Part shown: piece after piece, positions 25,217 to 33,474 of the stretch
Position numbering within the stretch: position 1 is the first letter of the stretch
Layout of the letters: each line of letters opens with the position of its first letter
Source of the DNA: Eggerthellaceae bacterium
Lineage (GTDB): Bacteria > Actinomycetota > Coriobacteriia > Coriobacteriales > Eggerthellaceae
Length of the DNA stretch: 55,114 bases
Direction: 5' to 3'
Assembly (NCBI GenBank): GCA_017431165.1
Contig: JAFRLO010000018.1
Location: 1 to 55,114 of the forward strand
Notes under the pieces: generated by a model
The model's database searches: none
The model's input: only the letters and a program-made list of their open reading frames with translations
What the model was told of the DNA's origin: nothing
Translations under genes and position numbers: made by a program

Positions 25217-26382
25217 TGGTTCACCTTTCTTTCGTCGGCATCTTCGATGCTGTTTGCATTCCAATCGTTGATTATCGTCTGAGCTTCGGGCGTGACAGCC
25301 AAAAGCCCGTAAACGTTCGAGAAGATGATTACGCCTATTCGGACGAACTCTCCGACACGGCGATCGACGGCTCCTTGCACGGCGCGGGCTATACGATCGA
25401 TCACCTGGTCACGCAGATTCACGTCATCAAGTATCTTGATGCAAGCATCGGTCGTCATCGATTCGAACAGTTCGTGGATGGTTTCGGTAGATGCCCCGCA
25501 CCATGCTGCATGTGCTGCGAATATCTCGCGTCTGCAATCTGCCATGCGCGAATGCGTGTCCATGATGCTGCCTGCAACCTTGACAAGCTTTCCGATATGG
25601 CCGATAAGCAGAACATTCTCGAAACCGTTGACCGCGATGCAATCCAGTGTTTCTCCGATGAAATTCGCGCATTTGATCAAAGGCATGTTAGGCGGAAGCT
25701 CGAGTGAAAGAGAGAACGACTCGCCGTAGTTGCCCGGTGTCACGATAACGTCTTTATGTCCCTGTGCCGCTTGATAGCGAATCTCAACATCGAGCGCATC
25801 TTTCAAGGCCTTCAGGCTGCGCGGCTCTACGATGCCGGTTGTGCCGATGATGGAAATGCCTCCCTCAATGCCGATGGAAGGATTGAACGTTTTCTTGGCG
25901 ATTTCCTCTCCGTTGACCACTTCCACAAGCACGCTGATACCCTTAAGGCAATCGTACATGTCAAGGCATTCTTGAACGGCGGCTTGGATTTGCTTTCGAG
26001 AACCTGAATTGATCGCAGCATTTCCCGGAGGCTGGTCAAGGCCCTTTGCCGTTACGCGACCAACACCCGATCCCCCATCGATATCAATGCCTGATTCGAT
26101 GAACCGCACGGTGCAGCGTACTTCAGCGCCGTTCGTGACATCGTAGTCATCGCCTGCATCCTTTATAACGCCGAAGGTTGCTTCGTCGGCCGACAAGCTG
26201 ACTGAAGTCGGCTCGACAGTCACCTCGATACCTGCAGGGGTCATAACCGATACGGTTAAGGGGGCCTTGCCCGTCAGCAATGCTATAGCGCCAGCCTTAG
26301 CAGCCAGCGTAGCGCACGTGCCGGTGGTATATCCGCGTCGGAGCCGCTCCGTGCCTGAGTAGGTGTATTCCTCAAATGCCAT
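25213..26382 (-). CDS. cbiD: Cobalt-precorrin-5B C1-methyltransferase
   Basis: The 389-residue CbiD enzyme methylates C1 after CbiG has released acetaldehyde. Family marks are RGYTTGTCATLAAKAG near the N-terminus, GVGRVTAKGLDQPPGNAAINS and VTPGNYGESF. The length is normal. It starts five bases after the lipoprotein stop with only a weak ribosome site, so it is probably translated by coupling. Confidence 0.95.
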   Translation of the reverse strand: MAFEEYTYSGTERLRRGYTTGTCATLAAKAGAIALLTGKAPLTVSVMTPAGIEVTVEPTSVSLSADEATFGVIKDAGDDYDVTNGAEVRCTVRFIESGIDIDGGSGVGRVTAKGLDQPPGNAAINSGSRKQIQAAVQECLDMYDCLKGISVLVEVVNGEEIAKKTFNPSIGIEGGISIIGTTGIVEPRSLKALKDALDVEIRYQAAQGHKDVIVTPGNYGESFSLSLELPPNMPLIKCANFIGETLDCIAVNGFENVLLIGHIGKLVKVAGSIMDTHSRMADCRREIFAAHAAWCGASTETIHELFESMTTDACIKILDDVNLRDQVIDRIARAVQGAVDRRVGEFVRIGVIIFSNVYGLLAVTPEAQTIINDWNANSIEDADERKVNQ

Positions 26383-26387
26383 GTATC

Positions 26388-26819
26388 TTATGCGGCTTTC
26401 AACGATTTCGAGTCAAATGTAAGCTTGTAGTCGATGAGGTGCGGTTGGCTCATCGCGGTTGTTTCCGCCTGGACCGCAATGGGTGTATCAAGTGCGCTTA
26501 TCGGTACTTCGAAAGTGGAGCCGCCATCAGTGGTAGTCGGCTTGAGTTCTTTGCCATCGACAATCATCAGGTCATAGCTGCTGCTGCTCCAAACAACGGT
26601 TGCCACCATCGTTCCATTTTCAGATTTGAGCTTTACGGGAGATTTGATGGTAGCCTTACCAGTTCCGCCCTCGAGCGTTACGGCAACTGAATAGGTGCCA
26701 TGTGCGGCGATGCCGTTTTCGACTTTCACGTTCGACGAACTTGAGGAGCAGCCAGAAATGGCGAACAACGCTCCGAATACGAGCATCGAAGCAATCAATA
26801 GCGCGGCGATTCTCTTCAT
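26388..26819 (-). CDS. NEAT-like lipoprotein, first gene of the cobalamin operon
   Basis: The 143-residue lipoprotein has a signal peptide ending at the Cys in AISGC (about residue 24), a serine linker and one small beta-sandwich. The order of strands (GTYSVAVTLEGG, SPVKLKSENGTMVATVVW, TFEVPISALDTPIAVQ, IDYKLTFD) parallels both NEAT domains and the lipoprotein at 9208. A tyrosine pair typical of haem NEAT domains is not complete. Being first behind the cobalamin riboswitch, it is likely produced when corrinoid is scarce. Binding of a corrinoid or tetrapyrrole is inference. Confidence 0.62.
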   Translation of the reverse strand: MKRIAALLIASMLVFGALFAISGCSSSSSNVKVENGIAAHGTYSVAVTLEGGTGKATIKSPVKLKSENGTMVATVVWSSSSYDLMIVDGKELKPTTTDGGSTFEVPISALDTPIAVQAETTAMSQPHLIDYKLTFDSKSLKAA

Positions 26820-26945
26820 AATGACTCTTTCTATCTACTCGTCCTGATATGCATAGCAGCACGCTGCAAACTGTTAGGCAAAGGGGGAACGGAAAGAGGG
26901 GCATCTGTCGGTCGCTTACGATTTTTGAAGCGATCTGACGGCACC

Positions 26946-27107
26946 AAGCATGTGCTATGGCTCGTAGCAGCATGCTTCCGCAGTAGGAGCAGCGATCTGG
27001 CTTGACCTGGCGGGTCTCACAGTAGCGGCACTGCGCAGGATTTGCACCTGCTTCCCTGTATTCCCATGCCTATTTTTGGCGTTTCATCTCAGAAAAACGC
27101 TACCTTT
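26946..27107 (-). promoter_or_regulatory. Short (class II-like) cobalamin riboswitch ahead of the main operon
   Basis: On the minus strand the core GGTGCAAATCCTGCGCAG is followed by CCGCTACTGTGAG, a tiny hairpin (GACC/GGTC) in place of the large peripheral domain, and a B12-box-like AGCCAGATCGCT at 26991-27002. A 12-bp hairpin with one bulge (26946-26977) follows and may be P13. The compact form fits class II cobalamin riboswitches. No T-run terminator is seen after it, so control may be translational or use another structure. Confidence 0.85.
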
Positions 27108-27108
27108 C

Positions 27109-27137
27109 AATATAACGTTTGCAGGTGTAACTTACAA
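27109..27137 (-). promoter_or_regulatory. Promoter of the main cobalamin operon
   Basis: On the minus strand TTGTAA (27132-27137), a 17-base spacer and TATATT (27109-27114) lie immediately upstream of the riboswitch. Spacing and position are ideal for the start of the operon transcript. Confidence 0.65.
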
Positions 27138-27231
27138 GCTAAACGGGCTGCCCGCAACGGGTGAGAAAGGGCTAGCTGCACGCTTGAAAACACCATGCAT
27201 CCAGCAATGCCGCCGCGCGTTCAGCAAGGGG

Positions 27232-27260
27232 TTATCAGGAAGTGTGTTTTGAAATACAAT
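27232..27260 (+). promoter_or_regulatory. Promoter of the lipoprotein gene at 27329
   Basis: TTATCA (27232-27237), a 17-base spacer and TACAAT (27255-27260) precede the + strand lipoprotein gene. It is divergent from the cobalamin operon promoter about 100 bases away. Confidence 0.5.
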
Positions 27261-27328
27261 CGTCCTGACACGAAACGCTCGCTTATCAATTCGTATATCC
27301 AGGTTCCATCCAGAAGAAAGGACGACCT

Positions 27329-27892
27329 ATGAAACGTTTCGCAATTGTACTCGCTGTTCTTATGATGGCCGGTTGCCTGGCAGCCTGCAGCTCGTCGCAG
27401 GGTCAGAAGACGGGCGGCCAGCAGATCCCGAATCCGATGGAGGCAAGCTCAGCACAGGGTATCATCGACGCAACGGGCATCGCCCTGCCTACTCCCGAGG
27501 GTGCGACCGACGTGCAGTACTTCGTCTACAAGACTGAGAAGCCCATCGCCGAGATGCGCTTCACACTTGACGGCAAGAAGGCGTTTTTGCGTGCTCAGAT
27601 GACTAACCTGACGGATCTTTCCATCGATATGGAGAAGGCCAAGAGCGATCAGGCTTCCTATGCCGATATCAACATCTCAGGCTTGAATTACAAGTGGGAG
27701 TCCATCGGCACGCAGATCGTGAAGGATCGCGCGGCGATTTGCTTCGTTTCGGGTAAAACGGGCTTCATCACGTGGATCGACGCAGTGCCGGGAATCCTGT
27801 ACAACCTGGGCATGGAAGACGGTGCAACGTACGAAACGCTCGTGCAGATGGCAGATGCCTCGTTCGTGCCCGTGCAGGGCGACGTTAAGTAA
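27329..27892 (+). CDS. Lipoprotein of unknown function
   Basis: The 187-residue lipoprotein has a lipobox LAAC (Cys20), a Ser/Gln-rich linker and a globular domain of about 150 residues. The segment DATGIALPTPEGATDVQYFVY is followed by alternating strands. No named family is recognised with confidence. An AGAAAGGA site precedes the ATG. It is followed 76 bases later by a drug/metabolite transporter gene; a functional link is not evident. Confidence 0.8.
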   Translation: MKRFAIVLAVLMMAGCLAACSSSQGQKTGGQQIPNPMEASSAQGIIDATGIALPTPEGATDVQYFVYKTEKPIAEMRFTLDGKKAFLRAQMTNLTDLSIDMEKAKSDQASYADINISGLNYKWESIGTQIVKDRAAICFVSGKTGFITWIDAVPGILYNLGMEDGATYETLVQMADASFVPVQGDVK

Positions 27893-27968
27893 TTCGCCGC
27901 TCTGTCCGCGATGTGACCGCAGAACGTACGTAACGACAACCGATTGACGACAGGAGTCGGAAAGCTCC

Positions 27969-28877
27969 GTGGAACGCATGCGCGTACATAGGGAGATTCC
28001 GCCGGCGGGTTACCGGCTGATGCTCGTGCTCGCCCCTGTCATCTGGGGCTTGAGCTTCGTCATCATGAAGGATTCTGTCCAGGTGATTCCACCTGCGCAG
28101 CTCATCGGGGTTCGCTTCCTGTGCGCAGGCGTGCTGCTCGGGGCCGTGTTCTTCAAGCGAGTACGTGCCGCATTTTGCCGCGATATGCTGGTGCGGGGTG
28201 CGATTCTGGGCACCTTGCTGTTCCTGGCGTTCTGGTTCCAGACCATCGGCGTCGCGAATACCACGCCTGGAAAGAACGCGTTTCTTACAGCGATATATGT
28301 CGTGCTTGTGCCGTTCGGATGGTGGATCATCGCACGCAGACGCCCCGGCATCCACAACCTCGTTGCAGCAGTGCTCTGCCTTGCGGGTATCGGTTTCGTC
28401 TCGCTCGATAGCGATCTGACGGCGGGTTACGGCGACTTGATGACGCTCGTCGGTGCGGTATGGTTCGCCGTGCACATGATCTACGTTGCGAAATTCTCCG
28501 AGGGGCGCGATATGGTGGTGCTCACCGTGTACCAGTTCTTCGCCATGGGCATATGGGGCACGCTCATCGGGCTTGTTATCGAGCCTCTTCCCGCTTTGTC
28601 ATCGATAACGGGCGGCTTCATCGGGGAGATGGTGTACCTCATCGTCTTCGCGTCGTGCGCCGCCCTGTTGTTCCAAAATGTGGCCCAGGCGCATGTGCCG
28701 CCGGCGCAGGCGTCGCTGCTGCTCAGCCTCGAGGCCGTGTTCGGGGTCCTGTTTTCGGTGCTCATCTATGGCGAGCTAATCAGCATTCGCCTGATTGTGG
28801 GGTTCGTTTTGGTATTTGTTGCTATAGTGGTCAGCGAAGTTTTTCCCGAGAAAATGAAACCATTGATAGAGAAGTGA
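27969..28877 (+). CDS. EamA/DMT-superfamily transporter
   Basis: The 302-residue protein carries two EamA repeats and about ten membrane helices: the first repeat opens with LVLAPVIWGLSFVIMKDSVQ, and the second has a conserved HVPPAQASLLLSLEAVFG segment. Such carriers export amino acids or other metabolites. The start is probably GTG at 27969, behind GGAAAG; an ATG three codons on is an alternative. The gene ends nine bases before the shikimate kinase gene, so the two may be co-transcribed. Confidence 0.88.
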   Translation: MERMRVHREIPPAGYRLMLVLAPVIWGLSFVIMKDSVQVIPPAQLIGVRFLCAGVLLGAVFFKRVRAAFCRDMLVRGAILGTLLFLAFWFQTIGVANTTPGKNAFLTAIYVVLVPFGWWIIARRRPGIHNLVAAVLCLAGIGFVSLDSDLTAGYGDLMTLVGAVWFAVHMIYVAKFSEGRDMVVLTVYQFFAMGIWGTLIGLVIEPLPALSSITGGFIGEMVYLIVFASCAALLFQNVAQAHVPPAQASLLLSLEAVFGVLFSVLIYGELISIRLIVGFVLVFVAIVVSEVFPEKMKPLIEK

Positions 28878-28886
28878 GTTGTTCTC

Positions 28887-29414
28887 ATGACGAATACGGG
28901 TGTGCAGAATCAAAACATCATCCTCATCGGCATGCCGGGAGCAGGTAAATCGACGCTTGGTATCGTATTAGCGAAGATCATGAATAAATCGTTCATCGAT
29001 GCCGACCTGATCATTCAGAATCAGTGCGACAAGACGTTGCAGAAGATTATCGATTCGCTTGGCCCTGACGGCTTTATCGAGGTCGAGAATCAGATCTTAA
29101 GCGAGATTACCGCCGAGAACACCATTATCGCAACGGGTGGCAGTGCCGTTTACTCCGAAGCAGCCATGAATCATCTTAAGACCATTGGCACCGTGGTATA
29201 TCTGAAGATATCGTACGAGACGCTGGTTGCCCGCCTGAGTGATTTCAGCGAGCGCGGCGTGGTACTAAAGGGCGGAATGGGCATGAGCATGCGCGAGCTG
29301 TACGATGAACGCCGCCCGCTGTATGAGAAGTACGCTGATGTCACCATCGACGTTAACGATTTGAGCATTACGGCGGCGGCGCGCAAGGTGGCCGACGCCC
29401 TTACTGTTAAGTAG
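28887..29414 (+). CDS. aroK: Shikimate kinase
   Basis: The 175-residue P-loop kinase has GMPGAGKST near residue 15 and the shikimate-binding DADLIIQ. The ATGGSAV loop and the lid/C-terminal RRPLYEKYAD segment are also present. It phosphorylates shikimate in aromatic amino acid synthesis. The length matches single-domain AroK. No other shikimate pathway genes are nearby, and it sits between two exporters. Confidence 0.9.
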   Translation: MTNTGVQNQNIILIGMPGAGKSTLGIVLAKIMNKSFIDADLIIQNQCDKTLQKIIDSLGPDGFIEVENQILSEITAENTIIATGGSAVYSEAAMNHLKTIGTVVYLKISYETLVARLSDFSERGVVLKGGMGMSMRELYDERRPLYEKYADVTIDVNDLSITAAARKVADALTVK

Positions 29415-29436
29415 TTTTAATAGAAACCGAGCATAT

Positions 29437-31038
29437 ATGTCCGAGCAGGCTCGAAAAAACATCGAGGAGTCTATGGCTGCGCTTAATGAAGCGCCGCTGA
29501 ACGACGCTCCTTTGACGGCTGGTGGATCCGAGGGCGTTTCTGCTCCGGCTGCACCTGTCAACTCGCGCGCTGCACGGAAAGCTCGCAAGGATGATCCGAC
29601 GCGCCTTGGTCGGGATTCGATCGGTAAACTGCTTGTTGAGTTTTCCATTCCAGGCGTCATCAGCATGGTGTTCAGCTCGCTGTACAACCTGATCGATACC
29701 GCCTTTCTCGGTCAAGCGCTTCCCGATGGATCGGGCGTTGCGGTTACCACCCTTGCACTTCCAGTGATGACCGTTCTCATCGCGTGCTCGATGATTGCCG
29801 GTCAAGGTGGCAATTCCCTTGCTGCCATTCAGCTTGGGCAGGGTGATAGGGAGGAAGTTGAACGCACGCTTGGCAATTCGGCCGTGCTTCTTTTTGCTAT
29901 CTCGGCCGTTATCGCTGTTATGGCCATCGTGTTCATCGATCCAGTGCTGACGATCATCGGCACTCCTGACATCCTCTGGGACAAGACGAAGGTCTTCGTT
30001 CAGGTTTCCTGCATCTTCTTCGCCTTCCAATCGGTAGGTTGGGGTTTGAGCCACTTCATCAGGACTGCAGGACGCCCAGTTTTCTCGCTGATGACCTCGG
30101 TAGTCGGCACAATCATGTGCATTGTGTTCAACTACTGGTTCGTGCTGGTCCTGGATTGGGGCGTTGCAGGAAGCGCATGGGCTAACATTTGCGGGCAAGC
30201 CATCGGCATGGTGCCCGTCATCTGGTTCTTCACAGCCAACAAGAACACGCCCTTCAAATTGCGTTGGCGTTGCTGCAAACCGAACCTGCGCCTCATGCTC
30301 AAAATACTCACTTTGGGTCTTGCGCCGTTCTGCATGCAAGTTGCCTCGACGGTCGTCAACATCGTTTTCAATCAAGTTGCCGGCTACTATGGAGCGTTAA
30401 GTCCCATTGGCGTGCAGGGTGCGCTCGCATCGCTCGGTGTGGCGCAGAAAGTATCATGGTTCGCATTCTCCCCGTTCATCGGCCTGACGATGGGTGCGCA
30501 ACCGCTGTTCGGTTTCAACTACGGTGCATCGAATTGGAATCGCGTACTGAGGACTTATAAGATCACGGTCATCACTGCAGTGATCATGGGCGCGTTCTGG
30601 CTGCTCATAACGCGTCTTTTCTCGAATCCTATCGTGGTGCTGTTCGGTGTTACGGGTGAGCTGGAGGAGTTTTCCAACATCGCCTTGCTCATCTACACCG
30701 TGATGTTTCCGCTGGTTGGTTTCCAAGCGGTTGGTTCGAATTATTTCCAAGCAAGCGGTCAGCCGTTGAAGTCGGCGATCCTGGTGTTGACCCGCCAGGT
30801 CATCTTCTTGATCCCGTTCTATTTCATCATTCCGAATCTTGCCATCGAGCTGTTCGGCGTGGACGGATTGTATGGCGTTGCCGCATGCGTTCCCGCTGCC
30901 GATTTATGTTCCGTGATCGTCACTGCGGTCTTCGTGGTTATCGAGCTGCGCAAGCTTCTCCGCTGGCGCAAAGAGGGTTACATCCTTCCGAAGATCATGC
31001 AGAGCTCAGAATCCAAGCAGGAGATGGCTCAGTCCTAA
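29437..31038 (+). CDS. MATE-family multidrug/metabolite exporter
   Basis: The 533-residue protein has twelve membrane segments in two MATE repeats. The hallmark first-helix region is LVEFSIPGVISMVFSSLYNLIDTAFLG. A hydrophilic N-terminal extension of about 60 residues (Ala-rich, basic end) precedes the first helix and is longer than usual. MATE proteins exchange Na+ or H+ for organic cations. The ribosome site is weak. It converges on the MFS gene at its 3' end. Confidence 0.92.
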   Translation: MSEQARKNIEESMAALNEAPLNDAPLTAGGSEGVSAPAAPVNSRAARKARKDDPTRLGRDSIGKLLVEFSIPGVISMVFSSLYNLIDTAFLGQALPDGSGVAVTTLALPVMTVLIACSMIAGQGGNSLAAIQLGQGDREEVERTLGNSAVLLFAISAVIAVMAIVFIDPVLTIIGTPDILWDKTKVFVQVSCIFFAFQSVGWGLSHFIRTAGRPVFSLMTSVVGTIMCIVFNYWFVLVLDWGVAGSAWANICGQAIGMVPVIWFFTANKNTPFKLRWRCCKPNLRLMLKILTLGLAPFCMQVASTVVNIVFNQVAGYYGALSPIGVQGALASLGVAQKVSWFAFSPFIGLTMGAQPLFGFNYGASNWNRVLRTYKITVITAVIMGAFWLLITRLFSNPIVVLFGVTGELEEFSNIALLIYTVMFPLVGFQAVGSNYFQASGQPLKSAILVLTRQVIFLIPFYFIIPNLAIELFGVDGLYGVAACVPAADLCSVIVTAVFVVIELRKLLRWRKEGYILPKIMQSSESKQEMAQS

Positions 31039-31097
31039 CGTCCGCTTGAGGCACAGCATTTTAGATGAGGCAAGCGCGGCCCAACCGCAACAGCCCC

Positions 31098-32429
31098 CTA
31101 CTTTTTCACGGAATCGATGCCCGCGAAGTCCTTCGCCCAGAGTTTCTTGAAAATCAAGGACACGATAAACACGCATCCGAGGTTGATTGCCGCGATGACG
31201 AAGAACTCGAAGCGCGCATCGGGGCCGAGGATGCTTGAAACCACGATGTTGATCAGCGCGGCAGGTAAAACGCAGAAATTGACGATCGCCAGGTTAATGG
31301 GATAGCGCTTCGCTCCGAAACGCAGGCGAACGAATGCCGACGAGAGTACTGGGTTGTAGATGACGATGGATGAGAGTGCGCCAATCACATACAGCGTAGG
31401 AAGGCCGAAGATGAACGAAGCGAGGATGCACAGCATGCCGAGCAGGGTGACTATTGCCTCGAGGATGTAGGTGAACGGAACGCCCTTGCGGTCGATGATA
31501 GCTCCTAAGACAATGCGGATCAGCCCATTGCTCAGGGCAACGAGACCGACGAGCGTGGAGGAGAACAGTTCGCTTAGGCCGAGCATCATGCCATCGCTGG
31601 CAATCGAGCCGATGACGCCAAGGCCCATGACGGAAGCAAGGGTATATGCCACGAAGTAGATTAAGAAGATAGGCGTCTTTAGAACGTTGTCGTTCTCGAA
31701 ACGGACCGAAGGATCGTAGCGCTCCTCATCACTGGCGATGTTCGCAGTCGATCCGTTCGCCTCCGAAGGAGAAGCGATGGATGGTTCGGGTCCATCGGCT
31801 GAGCCTGTCGCCATGATTTGCGCGATGTTCTTTGGCGGATGCGTAAGCAGTGTTGATAGCAAGAACGAAAGCACAGCGCCTGCAATGCCAACACCGACGA
31901 ACACAGTGCCGATGTTGCCCGTAATGGAACGCATGAAGAGGACGATGTTACCGAGCAAAAGGCTTGAAATGCCGAATCCGAGCAGCAAAAGGCCCGATGC
32001 GAGACCTGTTCTATCAGGAAACCATGGAACGATGGTGCCGACAACGGCGGTGTATCCTGCTCCTGATGCAAGCCCGCCGAGAACGGCATAGCTCACATAT
32101 AATACGGAAACACCCACGCGCTCCCCGAGTAATCCTGTCGTGCAGAAAGCGATAGCGAACAGGATGGCTGCAACGATCATCATGATTCGAGGCGCAAAGC
32201 GCTTGAGCATAAATGAACAGCTTAAGGTGCCGATGCAGAACGCAACCATCATTATGTAGAAGACAGGTCCGATGTCATCAAGCCCGAAGTCTTCTCTCAT
32301 GGGCAAGACGAACATCGAATAGCCGTAAATCAGGCCGATGAACAACAGGCAGATCATGCCCAGCACTAAAAGAACCAGGCGCTTTCGAGAAAGCGCCTGG
32401 CGAGTTAGCGTGTTGGTTGATGCTGTCAT
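31098..32429 (-). CDS. MFS transporter, oxalate/formate antiporter-like
   Basis: This 443-residue major facilitator has twelve helices. Motifs are YGYSMFVLPMREDFG in helix 1-2, the GLASGAGYTAVVGTIVPWFPDRTGLASG region typical of the OFA/monocarboxylate group, and LSNGLIRIVLGAIIDRKG in the second half. A central cytoplasmic loop of about 60 residues is Ser/Glu-rich. The likely substrate is an organic acid. An in-frame TTG two codons upstream is an alternative start. It follows the zinc-ribbon gene by 16 bases and probably shares its transcript. Confidence 0.88.
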   Translation of the reverse strand: MTASTNTLTRQALSRKRLVLLVLGMICLLFIGLIYGYSMFVLPMREDFGLDDIGPVFYIMMVAFCIGTLSCSFMLKRFAPRIMMIVAAILFAIAFCTTGLLGERVGVSVLYVSYAVLGGLASGAGYTAVVGTIVPWFPDRTGLASGLLLLGFGISSLLLGNIVLFMRSITGNIGTVFVGVGIAGAVLSFLLSTLLTHPPKNIAQIMATGSADGPEPSIASPSEANGSTANIASDEERYDPSVRFENDNVLKTPIFLIYFVAYTLASVMGLGVIGSIASDGMMLGLSELFSSTLVGLVALSNGLIRIVLGAIIDRKGVPFTYILEAIVTLLGMLCILASFIFGLPTLYVIGALSSIVIYNPVLSSAFVRLRFGAKRYPINLAIVNFCVLPAALINIVVSSILGPDARFEFFVIAAINLGCVFIVSLIFKKLWAKDFAGIDSVKK

Positions 32430-32445
32430 TCGCAATTCTTATTCG

Positions 32446-33348
32446 CTAGTTCTTCATGATGTACGTATCGGTGGTGGCGTTGGTCAATGATTGATAGTAG
32501 CTCTTGACCGAAAGCTGGAATGAGGAGCTCGCCGAGTTCCCCAACGCGCCGCTTGCGTCGGAGGTTGTCAAAAGACCGGAAACCACGATGCCGGAGTTGT
32601 TCCCGTACTTGCTGTCAACAGGAAGCTCGAACGTGAACGCATCGTCCGCAAAGGTGCCTTCGACGTTGGTGAACTCGAGGACGACATCATCGGAAGAGGA
32701 GTCCATATCGCCTTTCAGCTTGCTGCGTTCGTGGCCGTGGTATACAACGGACAGGTCGGCAAGGATTGTGCCCTTTGTCGAATCGATTTCCTTGATGTTG
32801 ATGCGCACCGAAGCCTGCTTGGCCTTTCCGCCGTAGCACGCCGGATTCATGGTGGTGTTCTCGAAGCTATCAACCTTCCATGAACCGATCAGCGGGTTGG
32901 TCGTATCGGTATTGGAGGGCGTAACGTTATTGCCCTTCTCGTATTCTGCGATCTTATTGGAAAGCTCTTTGTTTTCCGTGGTGAGTTTCTCAACCTGCGC
33001 TTGGAGCTCCTTGTTCTCATTGGTAAGGTTCTCGACCTTCGGATTGAGGTAAAACCAAGCAGCGACTGCACCGCCTACTGCAAGCGCAAGGGCGAGAATG
33101 ACGCAAAGCACGACCAACGGGACGCGCGATTTGCCCGCGGCTTTGCGCGCAGCCTTGTACGCCGCCTTCGCATCTTTGTATTGGGCCTTGCTGAGCTTAG
33201 AATAGTTGATGGTTGCTTGGCTGCTCGTGCTCTTTGCCGGAGCAGGTTCTTCGACTACGGCCGAGACCGTTGCGATGGGGTCGCTTCCGCAGTTCGGGCA
33301 CAAGATTGATTCGTCGGGAATCTCTGTTCCGCAATTTGCGCAAATCAT
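32446..33348 (-). CDS. Zinc-ribbon, single-TM, coiled-coil protein
   Basis: The 300-residue protein has an N-terminal zinc ribbon (C3-x2-C6 and C17-x2-C20), a Lys/Ala-rich helix, one membrane helix (about 78-101) and a leucine/asparagine heptad coiled coil (about 105-138, with ENKELQAQVEKL). An extracellular beta-rich domain with Ser-rich edges completes it. This topology, zinc ribbon inside and sensor-like domain outside, is common in Coriobacteria and Firmicutes but has no assigned role. It is co-directional with the MFS gene. Confidence 0.78.
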   Translation of the reverse strand: MICANCGTEIPDESILCPNCGSDPIATVSAVVEEPAPAKSTSSQATINYSKLSKAQYKDAKAAYKAARKAAGKSRVPLVVLCVILALALAVGGAVAAWFYLNPKVENLTNENKELQAQVEKLTTENKELSNKIAEYEKGNNVTPSNTDTTNPLIGSWKVDSFENTTMNPACYGGKAKQASVRINIKEIDSTKGTILADLSVVYHGHERSKLKGDMDSSSDDVVLEFTNVEGTFADDAFTFELPVDSKYGNNSGIVVSGLLTTSDASGALGNSASSSFQLSVKSYYQSLTNATTDTYIMKN

Positions 33349-33474
33349 AGCGTCTCCTTTCCCCGCGTATCCGAAAACGTGTTCTCGTGCATATCATAGC
33401 CAATTTGCAGGATGCGCACAGACCGATTCAGTTAATTACGCGAAAAAAGCGTAGAGCTCCCGACCTGCGCAAGC

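Noticed and set aside
31039-31097. Terminator between the convergent MATE and MFS genes
   Set aside because: Only a short GCGG/CCGC pairing is seen and it lacks a T run.
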